This document shows, in pieces, positions 15,294-23,741 of a DNA stretch of 64,000 nt. A model generated the notes under the pieces. The model was given only the letters and a program-made list of their open reading frames with translations, ran no database searches and was not told the origin of the DNA. Position 1 is the first letter of the stretch; each line of letters opens with the position of its first letter. The stretch lies in contig JANRIN010000285.1 of NCBI GenBank assembly GCA_033764965.1, positions 1 to 64,000 of the forward strand, written 5' to 3'. This stretch comes from JSC-12 sp033764965. GTDB lineage: Bacteria; Cyanobacteriota; Cyanobacteriia; Leptolyngbyales; Leptolyngbyaceae. A program made the translations under genes and the position numbers.

Positions 15294-16705
15294 CCATTCA
15301 ACGCTTATACAGTTTGCCAAACTGCACCCTGCTCCTTGAAGGTTTGGGCGACGTAATTACCCTCGGTCAACCAGATGCCCGCCTGCCCATCTCAATGGTG
15401 ATTAATGCAGAATGCCGACTGACTGGCTACGAAAAGCCCCTGTCGGGTGGACGCGAGTTTTTAGACAGTTTGGTCAAGGCAGTCAGCCAATACGCTCAAG
15501 ATTTATTGAGTGGTTTAGCCACCACTCGCCCGCAAAAAGATCCACATCAACTGGTGCAACTTGAGCGAGTCAGCGACACTCTGCATCGTTTGAGTGTGCG
15601 ATCGCAACCCACCGAAACTACTGGAGCTACCCCTGTCGTGAACCAGGTGGATCTCAACACAGTGCAACTGTTTGACCTGGTGGAAGCAGTAGATCAACTA
15701 TTAGCCGATACCCAAACGTTGCCAGACCTGACCCTCAATCTCAAGCCACTATCGCGACGAGAAATTGTGCGAGAACGCAAAGTAGGGCAGCAATTAGTGC
15801 CAGCAGCGATCGGGGTTTCGAGTTTGGCAGCGGCAACCGTTCTGTTGTCTCTATTGCCTGTGCCCAAAGTTGAGCAACCTAAAGAGCTTTATCCCGTGCG
15901 CGGACAAACCACCGCCACGTCTGGTAGTAGCCCTTCGCCAAGTGCCTCCCCGCCTCCATCCCCATCTCCGAATGCGGCTGCATCTCCTTCCCCCAGCCCG
16001 ACTCCTGCCGCTAGCCCAGACTTGCAGAAATTGGCAGATACGCTGACAACCGCTCCTGAAATTACGGATGCGGCTGAACTGGAAAACCTTAGTCAACAAC
16101 TGCGGCAAAAGTTAGACCAAACCTGGTCGAATCGCGCTGCTGTGACCCAAGATCTAACCTATCAAGTGGGTGTTCGCAAAGATGGCGCGATCGCGGGCTA
16201 TAAGCCGATCAATCCGGCTTCTGTGGAGAATGCGAACAAAACTCCCTTGCTCAATCTGTTATCTCAACAGGGAGCAACATCCGACCCACTGGCATTGTTC
16301 AAAGTGGTGTTTACCGGAAGTGGCAATGTGGCGGTTGCGCCCTGGCGCGAGGTGATGACTTCTCCAGTCAGTGGGATTTCCGAAATCACGGACACGCAAC
16401 AACTGGAAGCCATCCTCCCCAAACTGACCAGCCAAATTAATCAAAACTGGTCAACCAACCCCAGCTTCCAGGAAGAGTTAATTTACAAAGTACGGGTTAA
16501 GCAGGACGGTAGCATCATCGATTACAGCCCAGAGAATGAAGCCGCGGCCCGCTATGTTCAAGAAACACCCTTGACTAAACTGGGTAAACCGATCGCAGAT
16601 GACACCATCGCCCCAATTAAAGAACCTGTTGCCCTGTTTAAAGTGGTCATGCGTCCGCCGAATGGAGCGCTAGAAATTAGCCCCTGGCGAGGCTGGCAAA
16701 ACTAA
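15290..16705 (+). CDS. DUF4335 family single-pass membrane protein with duplicated C-terminal module
   Basis: The protein has an N-terminal soluble domain of about 160 residues, one membrane helix near residues 170-190 (AAIGVSSLAAATVLLSLLPV), a Pro/Ser-rich linker (about 205-245), and two related modules of about 105 residues. Each module begins with EITDAAEL/EITDTQQL, continues with NW/TW S, YQVGVRKDG or YKVRVKQDG, and ends ALFKVV...PWR. The C-terminal half is therefore an internal duplication, probably outside the cytoplasm or in the lumen. Function unknown. It overlaps DUF3038 upstream by 4 bp and precedes the YraN gene by 5 bp, so the three genes look like one operon. Confidence 0.78.
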   Translation: MTIQRLYSLPNCTLLLEGLGDVITLGQPDARLPISMVINAECRLTGYEKPLSGGREFLDSLVKAVSQYAQDLLSGLATTRPQKDPHQLVQLERVSDTLHRLSVRSQPTETTGATPVVNQVDLNTVQLFDLVEAVDQLLADTQTLPDLTLNLKPLSRREIVRERKVGQQLVPAAIGVSSLAAATVLLSLLPVPKVEQPKELYPVRGQTTATSGSSPSPSASPPPSPSPNAAASPSPSPTPAASPDLQKLADTLTTAPEITDAAELENLSQQLRQKLDQTWSNRAAVTQDLTYQVGVRKDGAIAGYKPINPASVENANKTPLLNLLSQQGATSDPLALFKVVFTGSGNVAVAPWREVMTSPVSGISEITDTQQLEAILPKLTSQINQNWSTNPSFQEELIYKVRVKQDGSIIDYSPENEAAARYVQETPLTKLGKPIADDTIAPIKEPVALFKVVMRPPNGALEISPWRGWQN

Positions 16706-16710
16706 CCCCC

Positions 16711-17199
16711 ATGTCCCAGCGTAAAGTCTCTGTTCGCACTTCAAACTCTTCTCCAACGGCTGATGCCGGAGCTTTAGGAGAAGAGTTGGTGGCAAAGTGG
16801 TTGCAGCAGCAGGGATGGACAATCTTGCAGCAGCGCTGGCATTGCCGCTGGGGAGAATTAGACTTGGTGGCGGGTCATCGTCAAGCCAAAGCGACCCAGT
16901 TCACCACGATCGCGTTTGTCGAAGTGAAAACTCGTCGCGTTCGCAACTGGGATGAGGACGGCAAACTTGCGATTACGCCACAAAAACAGGCAAAACTCTG
17001 GAAAGCCGCTCAACTTTTTCTCTTACACCATCCCCACCTGGCAGAGTTGCCTTGCCGCTTTGATGTAGCCCTGGTGAATTGTGAAAAGCTGTCGGGTGCG
17101 GTGGATTTGTCAACTGTGGATGGAACCACGGTGGCGATCGTCAAAGGCTATCGACTCAGCCTGTCTGAATACATCCAAGATGCGTTTACAGCCGATTAG
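16711..17199 (+). CDS. YraN/UPF0102 family endonuclease-like protein
   Basis: The 162-residue protein carries the YraN signature of the restriction-endonuclease-like fold: GALGEELVAKWLQQQGW at the start, RWGELDLVAG with the conserved acidic residues, and IAFVEVKTRR, a typical (E/Q)xK catalytic-type motif. YraN proteins are widespread and are thought to act on DNA, but their role is unsettled. It follows the DUF4335 gene by 5 bp and is the last gene of that small operon, upstream of apcA. Confidence 0.87.
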   Translation: MSQRKVSVRTSNSSPTADAGALGEELVAKWLQQQGWTILQQRWHCRWGELDLVAGHRQAKATQFTTIAFVEVKTRRVRNWDEDGKLAITPQKQAKLWKAAQLFLLHHPHLAELPCRFDVALVNCEKLSGAVDLSTVDGTTVAIVKGYRLSLSEYIQDAFTAD

Positions 17200-17264
17200 G
17201 GCAGACTCCAAAACTGAGGAAGATTGTTACAAACTATTACGCGCAGTCTTGGAGTGTGAACACG

Positions 17265-17387
17265 ATGCCGCACAATAATTTCGGAAGGTTACTGAGTTTG
17301 AAGGTGCTGTACTGCTCAAGTCTGGCAATGTTCATCGTTTCCAGTTATTGCGTGTTAGCAGCTCAAGACCTATTTAACAAGGATTAA
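17265..17387 (+). CDS. Candidate 40-residue single-membrane-segment peptide upstream of apcA
   Basis: An ATG at 17265 opens a 40-codon frame ending at TAA 17385-17387. The peptide has a basic start (MPHNNFGRLLSLK), a hydrophobic stretch (VLYCSSLAMFIVSSYCVLAA) and a short polar end. A GGAG lies 10 nt upstream. I do not recognise it among known small photosystem or NDH subunits. It lies in the 280-bp region between the YraN gene and apcA, so it could be a real small membrane protein or simply open leader sequence. Confidence 0.25.
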   Translation: MPHNNFGRLLSLKVLYCSSLAMFIVSSYCVLAAQDLFNKD

Positions 17388-17479
17388 ACCCAGCACTCTT
17401 GTTAAGTCAGACTCAGGTCCTTATCTGGGAATCCCCAATTTAAACATAATCGGTTACATTCTTCTGGAGGAATCCATCA

Positions 17480-17965
17480 ATGAGTATTGTCACGAAGTCA
17501 ATCGTGAATGCAGACGCTGAAGCTCGCTACCTGAGCCCCGGCGAACTGGATCGGATCAAAGGTTTTGTTACTTCTGGTGAAAAGCGTCTGCGGATTGCTC
17601 AAACTCTGAGTGAATCTCGTGAGCGTATCGTGAAGCAAGCTGGCGACCAATTGTTCCAAAAGCGCCCTGACGTTGTTTCTCCTGGTGGAAACGCTTACGG
17701 CGAAGAAATGACCGCGACCTGCTTGCGTGACCTCGACTACTACCTGCGTCTTGTGACCTACGGTGTAGTGGCTGGTGATGTCACCCCGATCGAAGAAATC
17801 GGTATCGTTGGTGTTCGCGAAATGTACAAGTCTTTGGGAACTCCCATTGAAGCTGTTGCAGAAGGCGTTCGCGGCTTGAAGAGTGTATCTAGCTCTCTCT
17901 TGTCTGCTGAAGATGCTGCTGAAGCTTCTGGCTATTTCGATTATGTAATTGGCGCATTGAGCTAA
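17480..17965 (+). CDS. apcA: Allophycocyanin alpha subunit
   Basis: The 161-residue product starts MSIVTKSIVNADAEARYLSP and has the phycocyanobilin attachment region EEMTATCLRDLDYYLRLVTYG, with the Cys in the CLRDLDYY motif. ApcA with ApcB makes the trimers of the phycobilisome core that pass energy to the photosystems. A strong Shine-Dalgarno (GGAGG) lies about 7 nt before the ATG. It is the first gene of apcABC; apcE, often found upstream of apcA, is not here. Confidence 0.97.
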   Translation: MSIVTKSIVNADAEARYLSPGELDRIKGFVTSGEKRLRIAQTLSESRERIVKQAGDQLFQKRPDVVSPGGNAYGEEMTATCLRDLDYYLRLVTYGVVAGDVTPIEEIGIVGVREMYKSLGTPIEAVAEGVRGLKSVSSSLLSAEDAAEASGYFDYVIGALS

Positions 17966-18094
17966 CGCCAGATGCGAGGGGTTAGGAGCCAGGAATTAGG
18001 GGAAACCCGATCGTCCAAAACCTAATGCCGAAACCGATTGCTTAGATCATTGGCAAAATACTTCGTAAGATTACGCGATTTAAGGATTTCAATC

Positions 18095-18580
18095 ATGCAA
18101 GACGCAATTACCGCTGTCATTAACTCTTCTGACGTTCAAGGTAAGTACCTTGACACTGCTGCTCTAGAAAAGCTGAAGGGCTACTTCTCTACTGGTGAAC
18201 TGCGCGTTCGTGCAGCAACCACCGTTAGCGCCAACGCTTCTGCGATCGTGAAAGAAGCTGTTGCTAAGTCCTTGTTGTACTCCGACATCACCCGTCCCGG
18301 TGGCAATATGTACACCACCCGTCGTTATGCTGCCTGCATCCGCGACCTCGATTACTACCTGCGTTATGCAACCTACGCTATGCTGGCTGGTGATCCTTCC
18401 ATCCTGGATGAGCGCGTACTCAACGGTTTGAAAGAAACCTACAACTCTCTGGGTGTACCCATCTCTGCAACTGTTCAAGCCATCCAAGCCATCAAAGAAG
18501 TTGCGGCTGGGTTGGTTGGTGCTGATGCTGGTAAAGAATTGGGTGTTTACCTCGACTACATCAGCTCTGGCTTGAGCTAA
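18095..18580 (+). CDS. apcB: Allophycocyanin beta subunit
   Basis: Starting at MQDAITAVINSSDVQGKYLD the product has 161 residues. It contains the bilin-binding Cys in AACIRDLDYYLRYATYAM and the Asn in RPGGNMYTTRR, which is commonly gamma-N-methylated in this family. The ATG at 18095 matches the family; upstream in-frame starts would add 19 atypical residues. It lies 129 bp after apcA and pairs with ApcA in the phycobilisome core. Confidence 0.97.
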   Translation: MQDAITAVINSSDVQGKYLDTAALEKLKGYFSTGELRVRAATTVSANASAIVKEAVAKSLLYSDITRPGGNMYTTRRYAACIRDLDYYLRYATYAMLAGDPSILDERVLNGLKETYNSLGVPISATVQAIQAIKEVAAGLVGADAGKELGVYLDYISSGLS

Positions 18581-18856
18581 CTCAAACCTTAGGAGTTAGG
18601 TTCTAACGCTACACGTGTAAGAGCCTGAGTTCTAAAGTGTAAGGTTCGGGAGTCGAACGTCAACCCTAGCTCATTAAAGGCTTATTGCTTAAATTGGTTT
18701 TGATGGTCTAGTGTTCGCGAACGACTTCCGACCTTGCTTTAACAGCGCGACACGGTGAGTACGAGCCTGTTACATAAATTGCTTAAAATCCCGGTCAGCA
18801 GCATTGAATTTTGTTTACATCAAAAATTTCCTCAGCCCACTTAGGAGAGATTCCCT

Positions 18857-19063
18857 ATGAGCCGTTTTTTTAAGGTCACTGCTGTCGTGCCCAGCCAAAC
18901 TCGCATTCGGACGCAGCGAGAACTGCAAAACACGTATTTCACCAAACTGGTTCCCTACGAAAACTGGTTTCGTGAACAGCAACGCATCCAGAAGATGGGC
19001 GGCAAGATTGTTAAAGTTGAATTGGCAACTGGCAAGCCTGGACTGAATACGGGTCTGGCGTAG
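18857..19063 (+). CDS. apcC: Phycobilisome core linker Lc (ApcC)
   Basis: A 68-residue basic protein with the CpcD-type linker fold (MSRFFKVTAVVPSQTRIRTQ, RELQNTYFTKLVPYENWF), the usual size of the 7.8-kDa core linker that caps allophycocyanin cylinders. A good AGGAG site lies upstream. The spacer from apcB is long (276 bp), so apcC expression may be tuned by readthrough or by its own promoter; no clear terminator hairpin was recognised in that spacer. A strong terminator follows at 19114. Confidence 0.96.
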   Translation: MSRFFKVTAVVPSQTRIRTQRELQNTYFTKLVPYENWFREQQRIQKMGGKIVKVELATGKPGLNTGLA

Positions 19064-19113
19064 TTGCCGAAACCCTGATTTGTCTTGTTAACCGGATTCT
19101 GATGGTTGAACGC

Positions 19114-19137
19114 AAGAGGTCAAAAGACCTCTTTTTT
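19114..19137 (+). terminator. Rho-independent terminator of apcABC
   Basis: A perfect 8-bp stem, AAGAGGTC / GACCTCTT, with an AAAA loop is followed by a T-run, 50 bp after the apcC stop. It also overlaps the region before the phosphopantetheinyl transferase ATG at 19145, which supports that start. Confidence 0.9.
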
Positions 19138-19144
19138 ATTGGCT

Positions 19145-19903
19145 ATGAGCGATCTATCTTTGCCAATTCAAACTCCGATTTGGTGCCCTACTGCAACTGC
19201 TCCTGTACTTCAGCTCAGTGAAATCCACGTATGGCGTGCCAGTTTAGATATTGAAAAAACTAAACTGAACAAGCTGGCACAGAGTTTATCGCCCGATGAG
19301 CAAGAACGAGTTGACCGATTACGCTTTGAGCATCACCGCGATCGCGCGATCGCCAGTCGGGGGATTTTGCGAACTATTCTGAGTCGTTATTTGGCTCTTT
19401 CGCCAGACCAGATCCAGTTTAACTACGACTCCAACGGCAAGCCCCACCTGGATTCAACCATTAATGCTCAACCCGTCACCTTTAATGTTTCCCACTCAGA
19501 TCACTTAGGGCTATACGCCATTGCCGTGGATACCTTAATTGGGGTTGATGTTGAACGGCAAAAATCAGTTACTTTACTGGCTCAACTCATTCAACGCTAT
19601 TTTTCTGCTCAAGAACAGGCAGCGATCGTGGCTCAACCCGTCGAATATCAGGAACAATACTTTTTTTACTACTGGACTGCCAAGGAAGCGTTAACCAAAG
19701 CAACCGGGCAAGGAATTGCAGACTTGTCTGGTACTGATGTTGTGATTACAAGCCAAGGCGTGACAGCCATTTATAGTCAACTCCCGCCCAATACTCAGTG
19801 GCAAATTCTCTTGTTCCAGCCCCAACCCACCTATGCAGCCGCGGTGGTATACGCTGCGGTGAAGCCTCGAACACTTCTATTTTTCGATTGGCAGATAGAT
19901 TAG
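19145..19903 (+). CDS. 4'-phosphopantetheinyl transferase (Sfp/HetI type)
   Basis: The Sfp-type signature is present: FNVSHSDHLGLYAIA, GVDVER with the metal-binding Asp/Glu, and the helix WTAKEALTKATGQG. It transfers the phosphopantetheine arm of CoA onto acyl- or peptidyl-carrier proteins. The 252-residue length fits the Sfp family. The ATG at 19145 (MSDLSLPIQ) is preferred because a farther upstream start would lie inside the apc terminator. It probably serves fatty-acid or secondary-metabolite synthases elsewhere; the heterocyst-linked HetI is a close relative, but nothing here shows that role. Confidence 0.9.
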   Translation: MSDLSLPIQTPIWCPTATAPVLQLSEIHVWRASLDIEKTKLNKLAQSLSPDEQERVDRLRFEHHRDRAIASRGILRTILSRYLALSPDQIQFNYDSNGKPHLDSTINAQPVTFNVSHSDHLGLYAIAVDTLIGVDVERQKSVTLLAQLIQRYFSAQEQAAIVAQPVEYQEQYFFYYWTAKEALTKATGQGIADLSGTDVVITSQGVTAIYSQLPPNTQWQILLFQPQPTYAAAVVYAAVKPRTLLFFDWQID

Positions 19904-19941
19904 TGGTGCATTAAGGGACTTTTGCCAGGTGAATGGGTCTT

Positions 19942-19967
19942 GGGTCATTCGTCATTTGTCATTCGTT
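19942..19967. repeat. GTCATT-N heptamer cluster
   Basis: Three consecutive GTCATTc/tG units (GTCATTC GTCATTT GTCATTC) follow each other. The same heptamer recurs at 39086-39113, 47834-47854, 50762-50775 and around 60580-60665, sometimes inside genes. It resembles the short tandemly repeated heptamers of cyanobacterial genomes. Confidence 0.6.
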
Positions 19968-20002
19968 CTTGGTAAATTTTTGGCAACCAATCTACCCGCC
20001 GT

Positions 20003-20047
20003 CTTTGACTCCGCTCAGCCAGTTTGCACCTTGAGCGCAGTCGAAAG
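20003..20047. repeat. Imperfect hairpin repeat (CTTTGACTCCGCTCA ... TGAGCGCAGTCGAAAG)
   Basis: The arms at 20003-20017 and 20032-20047 are near-perfect reverse complements around a 14-nt loop. The core GACTCCGCTCA/TGAGCGCAGTC resembles short interspersed hairpin elements common in filamentous cyanobacterial genomes. Only one copy was seen in this window. Confidence 0.6.
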
Positions 20048-20656
20048 GTAAACTCTTTTCTGGAAATCGCCCCGGTATTCAACAAAGTGGAATTGGCAGA
20101 CGACACAGCACGCCTGAAACGTCAGCATGAATGATCGGTTTTAATGCTTGAGGAAAAATTAGCGCATTGTACGGTTGGAAAATTGCCGTCTCGTAGAAAA
20201 TTTAAAAGAGGTTTTGTTCGAGCTTGTCAACCTGTTTTTGTGAAAATATTTAACAGAATTTGACAGCACACTGCCAATGCGAAAGGATTGAATACAGTGT
20301 AAGTGAAGTATAGAGTGGCGGTGAGTATCGTCCAAGCTGGATTAAGGAGCTAATCCCTAGCTTTCAACCATAAACTAGACTAGCTAGATGTGATATTTCC
20401 ACTCGCTTCATTTCTTAGTCTACGAACGTCCTCAAAGATCAGAAGTTGGAGTTAAATATCAAAGGTTACTCAACTTCGATGATTTTGGGGCAAATCCTGA
20501 GTCTACGACCTGTCTGAGTTGATGTTGACCTGATTTGAGTGTCTCAAACAAACATTACCCAGGTGGTAATGACTTTTCTCAAAGGCTCAACGCAATGGAT
20601 TCGCTCAGTCATTACAAACGGGTACGCAATCACACATAACAAGGATTAGTCGCTTC

Positions 20657-23005
20657 ATGGAATTTTCGATCGCAGCCCTGCTGGCAAACTTTACGGATGA
20701 TAAGCTGGTTGCCCCAAAAGCCTTAGAAAAAAAGCTAGATTGCAATGATGATACCAGCATTCAAAAGCTGCAAATTGCCCTGGATGCCCTGGAGAAAATT
20801 GGGGTTTTGGTCAAAGATCGGGGACGGTATCGGCGGGTGAGCGAAGAAGGGGTTATCGAAGGCAAGCTCCGTTGCTCCAGTAAAGGATTTTGCTTTGCCA
20901 TTCAAGATATTGAAGGCGCAGATGACATTTATATTCGAGAGAGTCAACTGAACAATGCCTGGAATGGCGATCGCGTTTTAGTCAAAGTCACCAAAGAAGG
21001 TAGCCGTCGCCGCAGTCCAGAAGGGGAAGTGAAGCTAATTTTAGAGCGCTCCAATCCTTCTGTACTAGCGAGAGTAAAACAAACAGACAACAGTTACCGG
21101 GCAGTTCCCTTAGACGATCGGCTATTATTTGAGCTATATCTCCAGGAAAACGGCATGAACCTGGAGCAAGCTGTTGAACAACTGGTGCACGTTCAAGTCT
21201 TGAGATATCCTCTGGGGCAAAACCCGCCTTTGGGTAAAATTGCTCGGCTTTTAGGGGGAGATAGCGATGCCTCGGATGTGGATATTGTCTGTTGTAAGCA
21301 TGACCTCCCGCTAGAATTTTCCAATGCTGTCCTCCAGGCGGCAAAATCCCTGCCTAATAAGGTCAGCAAAACTGAGATCAAAAAACGGGAAGACCTGCGC
21401 GAATTAACCACGCTCACGATCAAAGCAACCATTAGCGATTCCCTGGATAGTCAGGATGATGCCATCACGTTGGAAGCTCTGGAGGATGGGCAGTGGCAAC
21501 TGGGTATCCACATTGCCGATGTGTCGTATTACGTCGAAGCCGACTCTGCCATCGATCGCGAAGCTCAAAAGCGTGGAGTATCCACCTACTTAGGTGAAAT
21601 GCTCATCCCCATGCTCCCTTCCCATCTCACCGGGAATTTGTGTGCCTTTCCAGTGGGCAAAGATCGGTTAGCGCTCTCTGTCTTAGTCACCCTCGATGCA
21701 GCCGGAAATGTCCTGGAATACGCCTTCCATCCCACTGCCATTCAGGTAGACCATCAACTGAGTTATGCTCAAGCTCAGGCGATTTTGGAGCGGACAGACG
21801 GCGACTCATCGGAAGACCTGCGTGAGTTTGAGAGTATTTTTGAATTACTGGATAATTTAGCAACGGTCAGCCACGCCCTTAAAGAACAACGGCGGCAGCG
21901 CGGCGCATTTGAACTCAACCTACCGGAGAAACTCCTGCCCGACGACGACAGCTTAGATCCATCCAGCAAAGCCCTGTTTAGCCCCAAGTTTCACTACGAT
22001 GATGAGGGGGCGTTGGGGGCAATGGTCGTCACCCCTTCCACCCCAACCCACGCTATGATTGCCGAGTTTATGCTGCTGGCAAACCAGTTAGTGGCAACTC
22101 ATTTGCAAGCGCTGGGAGTTCCTGGGATTTATCGAGTGCATCCAACTCCAGACCCAGAGGATGTGCAGGAATTGATGAAACTGGCTGGCAGCATGGGAAT
22201 TAGTTTGCAATTAGAGCAAGAAAACGAAGTGCATCCCCAGGATTACCAGCACTTTACTCACAAGTTTGCAGAATCGGATGCAGAGCGGGTTTTGACCTAT
22301 TTGCTCCTGGAAACCTTGAAGCCTGCCTTCTACAGCACAACGCCGAAATCTCACTTTGGTCTGGCGTTGGAACAGGGTTATACCCATTTCACGTCTCCAG
22401 TGCGGCGTTATCCAGATTTGCTGGTGCATCGGGTGCTTCATGCTGTGTTTGAGTTGGGGCGCGATCGCAAAACCACCCGTGCCAAGGAAGTTGTTGATTT
22501 GCATCATAGTTCCTGTCAGGGTGAAATCAGCTGGAATGTGTTGCCGCCAGAAGTGCAGCAAGAGCTAGAGAATCAGTTTCATGCGATCGTGGTGCACCTG
22601 ACCGAGCGGGAGCGCATTGCTCAAGAAGCGGAACAGGATTTAGAGGGCTTGAAGAAAGCAGCTTTGATGCGAGAACGCACAGGAGAAATTTTCCACGGGC
22701 TAATCACAGGCGTACAATCCTACGGCTTATTTGTTGAGATTGAAGAATTATTAGTCGAAGGGTTAGTTCATGTCAGTTCCTTAAAGGACGACTGGTATGA
22801 ATATCGTTCCCGACAGCAAACGCTAGTGGGGCGTAAAAATCGTAAACAATATCGATTGGGTGATCGCATCGAAGTCCAGGTCAAAAACGTAGACTACTAC
22901 CGTCAGCAAATCGATTTACTGGCGGTGGGAGGGGGCAGTGATGTCGAAGAAGACCTGCCCGACAGTGTGGAAGATGAGCCAGATCTGGAGGACGATGAGG
23001 ATTAG
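20657..23005 (+). CDS. rnr: RNase II/RNase R family exoribonuclease
   Basis: The 782-residue protein has an N-terminal winged-helix-like part, cold-shock OB domains (RGRYRRVSEEGVIEGKLRCSSKGFCFA), the RNB catalytic domain (about 230-620; SDSLDSQDDAITLEAL holds the catalytic Asp cluster, and HFTSPVRRYPDLLVHRVLH follows later) and a C-terminal S1 domain (about 670-755; GLITGVQSYGLFVEIEELLVEG). It degrades RNA 3' to 5' in the cytoplasm. The very acidic C-terminus (DVEEDLPDSVEDEPDLEDDED) is notable and differs from the Lys-rich tail of E. coli RNase R. It is followed 59 bp later by ubiX, probably co-transcribed. Confidence 0.9.
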   Translation: MEFSIAALLANFTDDKLVAPKALEKKLDCNDDTSIQKLQIALDALEKIGVLVKDRGRYRRVSEEGVIEGKLRCSSKGFCFAIQDIEGADDIYIRESQLNNAWNGDRVLVKVTKEGSRRRSPEGEVKLILERSNPSVLARVKQTDNSYRAVPLDDRLLFELYLQENGMNLEQAVEQLVHVQVLRYPLGQNPPLGKIARLLGGDSDASDVDIVCCKHDLPLEFSNAVLQAAKSLPNKVSKTEIKKREDLRELTTLTIKATISDSLDSQDDAITLEALEDGQWQLGIHIADVSYYVEADSAIDREAQKRGVSTYLGEMLIPMLPSHLTGNLCAFPVGKDRLALSVLVTLDAAGNVLEYAFHPTAIQVDHQLSYAQAQAILERTDGDSSEDLREFESIFELLDNLATVSHALKEQRRQRGAFELNLPEKLLPDDDSLDPSSKALFSPKFHYDDEGALGAMVVTPSTPTHAMIAEFMLLANQLVATHLQALGVPGIYRVHPTPDPEDVQELMKLAGSMGISLQLEQENEVHPQDYQHFTHKFAESDAERVLTYLLLETLKPAFYSTTPKSHFGLALEQGYTHFTSPVRRYPDLLVHRVLHAVFELGRDRKTTRAKEVVDLHHSSCQGEISWNVLPPEVQQELENQFHAIVVHLTERERIAQEAEQDLEGLKKAALMRERTGEIFHGLITGVQSYGLFVEIEELLVEGLVHVSSLKDDWYEYRSRQQTLVGRKNRKQYRLGDRIEVQVKNVDYYRQQIDLLAVGGGSDVEEDLPDSVEDEPDLEDDED

Positions 23006-23064
23006 GGTGTCCGTGAATGCGCCTTAACGCCTGACTCCCTCTGTCCTCCATCTTCTTTCTCCCT

Positions 23065-23700
23065 GTGTCTTCTCGTCCTCTCATTCTTGGTGTTACGGGT
23101 GCTTCTGGACTGATTTATGCGGTTCGGGCACTCAAGTTCCTGTTAGAAGCGGATTACGCGATCGAACTCGTTGCCTCCAAAGCCGTCTACATGGTCTGGC
23201 AGTCGGAAATGGGCATCCGGATGCCTGCTGAATCGAGCCAGCAGGAACTATTTTGGCGGCAACAAGCCCAGGTTGAGACATTGGGTAAGCTAACCTGCCA
23301 TCCCTGGAGCGATGTGGGTGCAACGATCGCCAGTGGGTCTTTCCGCACCCTGGGCATGATCATCATCCCGTGCAGTATGAGTACCGTGGGGAAGCTTGCC
23401 GGTGGGCTAAGTTCAGATTTGCTAGAACGGGCTGCGGATGTGCAACTGAAAGAGGGGCGCAAATTGGTTTTAGTTCCGCGTGAAACGCCCTTTAGCCTGA
23501 TCCATTTACGCAACCTGACCACGCTTGCGGAAGCCGGGGCGCGAATCGTTCCTGCCATTCCAGCTTGGTATCACAATCCGCAGACGATCGATGATTTAGT
23601 TTATTTTGTCGTTGCCCGTGTCCTAGACCAGCTAGACATTGATTGCATTCCTTTAAAGCGATGGGATGGGGGAAAAGGTGCTCAAAACAAAGCCCCCTGA
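23065..23700 (+). CDS. ubiX: Flavin prenyltransferase UbiX
   Basis: The 211-residue protein has the flavoprotein opening ILGVTGASGLIYAVRAL, the segment IASGSFRTLGMIIIPCSMSTVGKLA and the C-terminal PRETPFSLIHLRNLTTLAEAGA. UbiX attaches dimethylallyl phosphate to FMN to make the prenyl-FMN cofactor of UbiD-type decarboxylases, used in quinone synthesis. The start is a GTG at 23065. It lies 59 bp after the RNase gene, and its stop codon is inside a strong bidirectional terminator. Confidence 0.92.
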   Translation: MSSRPLILGVTGASGLIYAVRALKFLLEADYAIELVASKAVYMVWQSEMGIRMPAESSQQELFWRQQAQVETLGKLTCHPWSDVGATIASGSFRTLGMIIIPCSMSTVGKLAGGLSSDLLERAADVQLKEGRKLVLVPRETPFSLIHLRNLTTLAEAGARIVPAIPAWYHNPQTIDDLVYFVVARVLDQLDIDCIPLKRWDGGKGAQNKAP

Positions 23701-23715
23701 GAGACAGGGGGCTTT
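23689..23715. terminator. Bidirectional terminator between ubiX and the porin gene
   Basis: A perfect 11-bp stem, AAAGCCCCCTG / CAGGGGGCTTT, with a 5-nt loop lies at the convergent gene ends. A- and T-rich flanks on both sides allow termination in either direction. The left arm overlaps the ubiX stop codon. Confidence 0.92.
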
Positions 23716-23741
23716 AGTTAAGTTAAGGCTTGATGGTCAGA

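Larger units (their letters stand above)
19904..20656. other. Long intergenic region before the RNase R gene, with repeats
   Basis: About 750 bp without a credible protein-coding frame. It contains a heptamer-like repeat at 19942-19967 and an imperfect long hairpin at 20003-20047. The last 300 bp are presumably the promoter and leader of the RNase gene. No tRNA-like cloverleaf was recognised. Confidence 0.5.

Noticed and set aside
18581..18856. Possible tRNA or attenuator between apcB and apcC
   Set aside because: A GGTTCG-like string and small palindromes are present, but no cloverleaf or stem followed by a T-run could be built.
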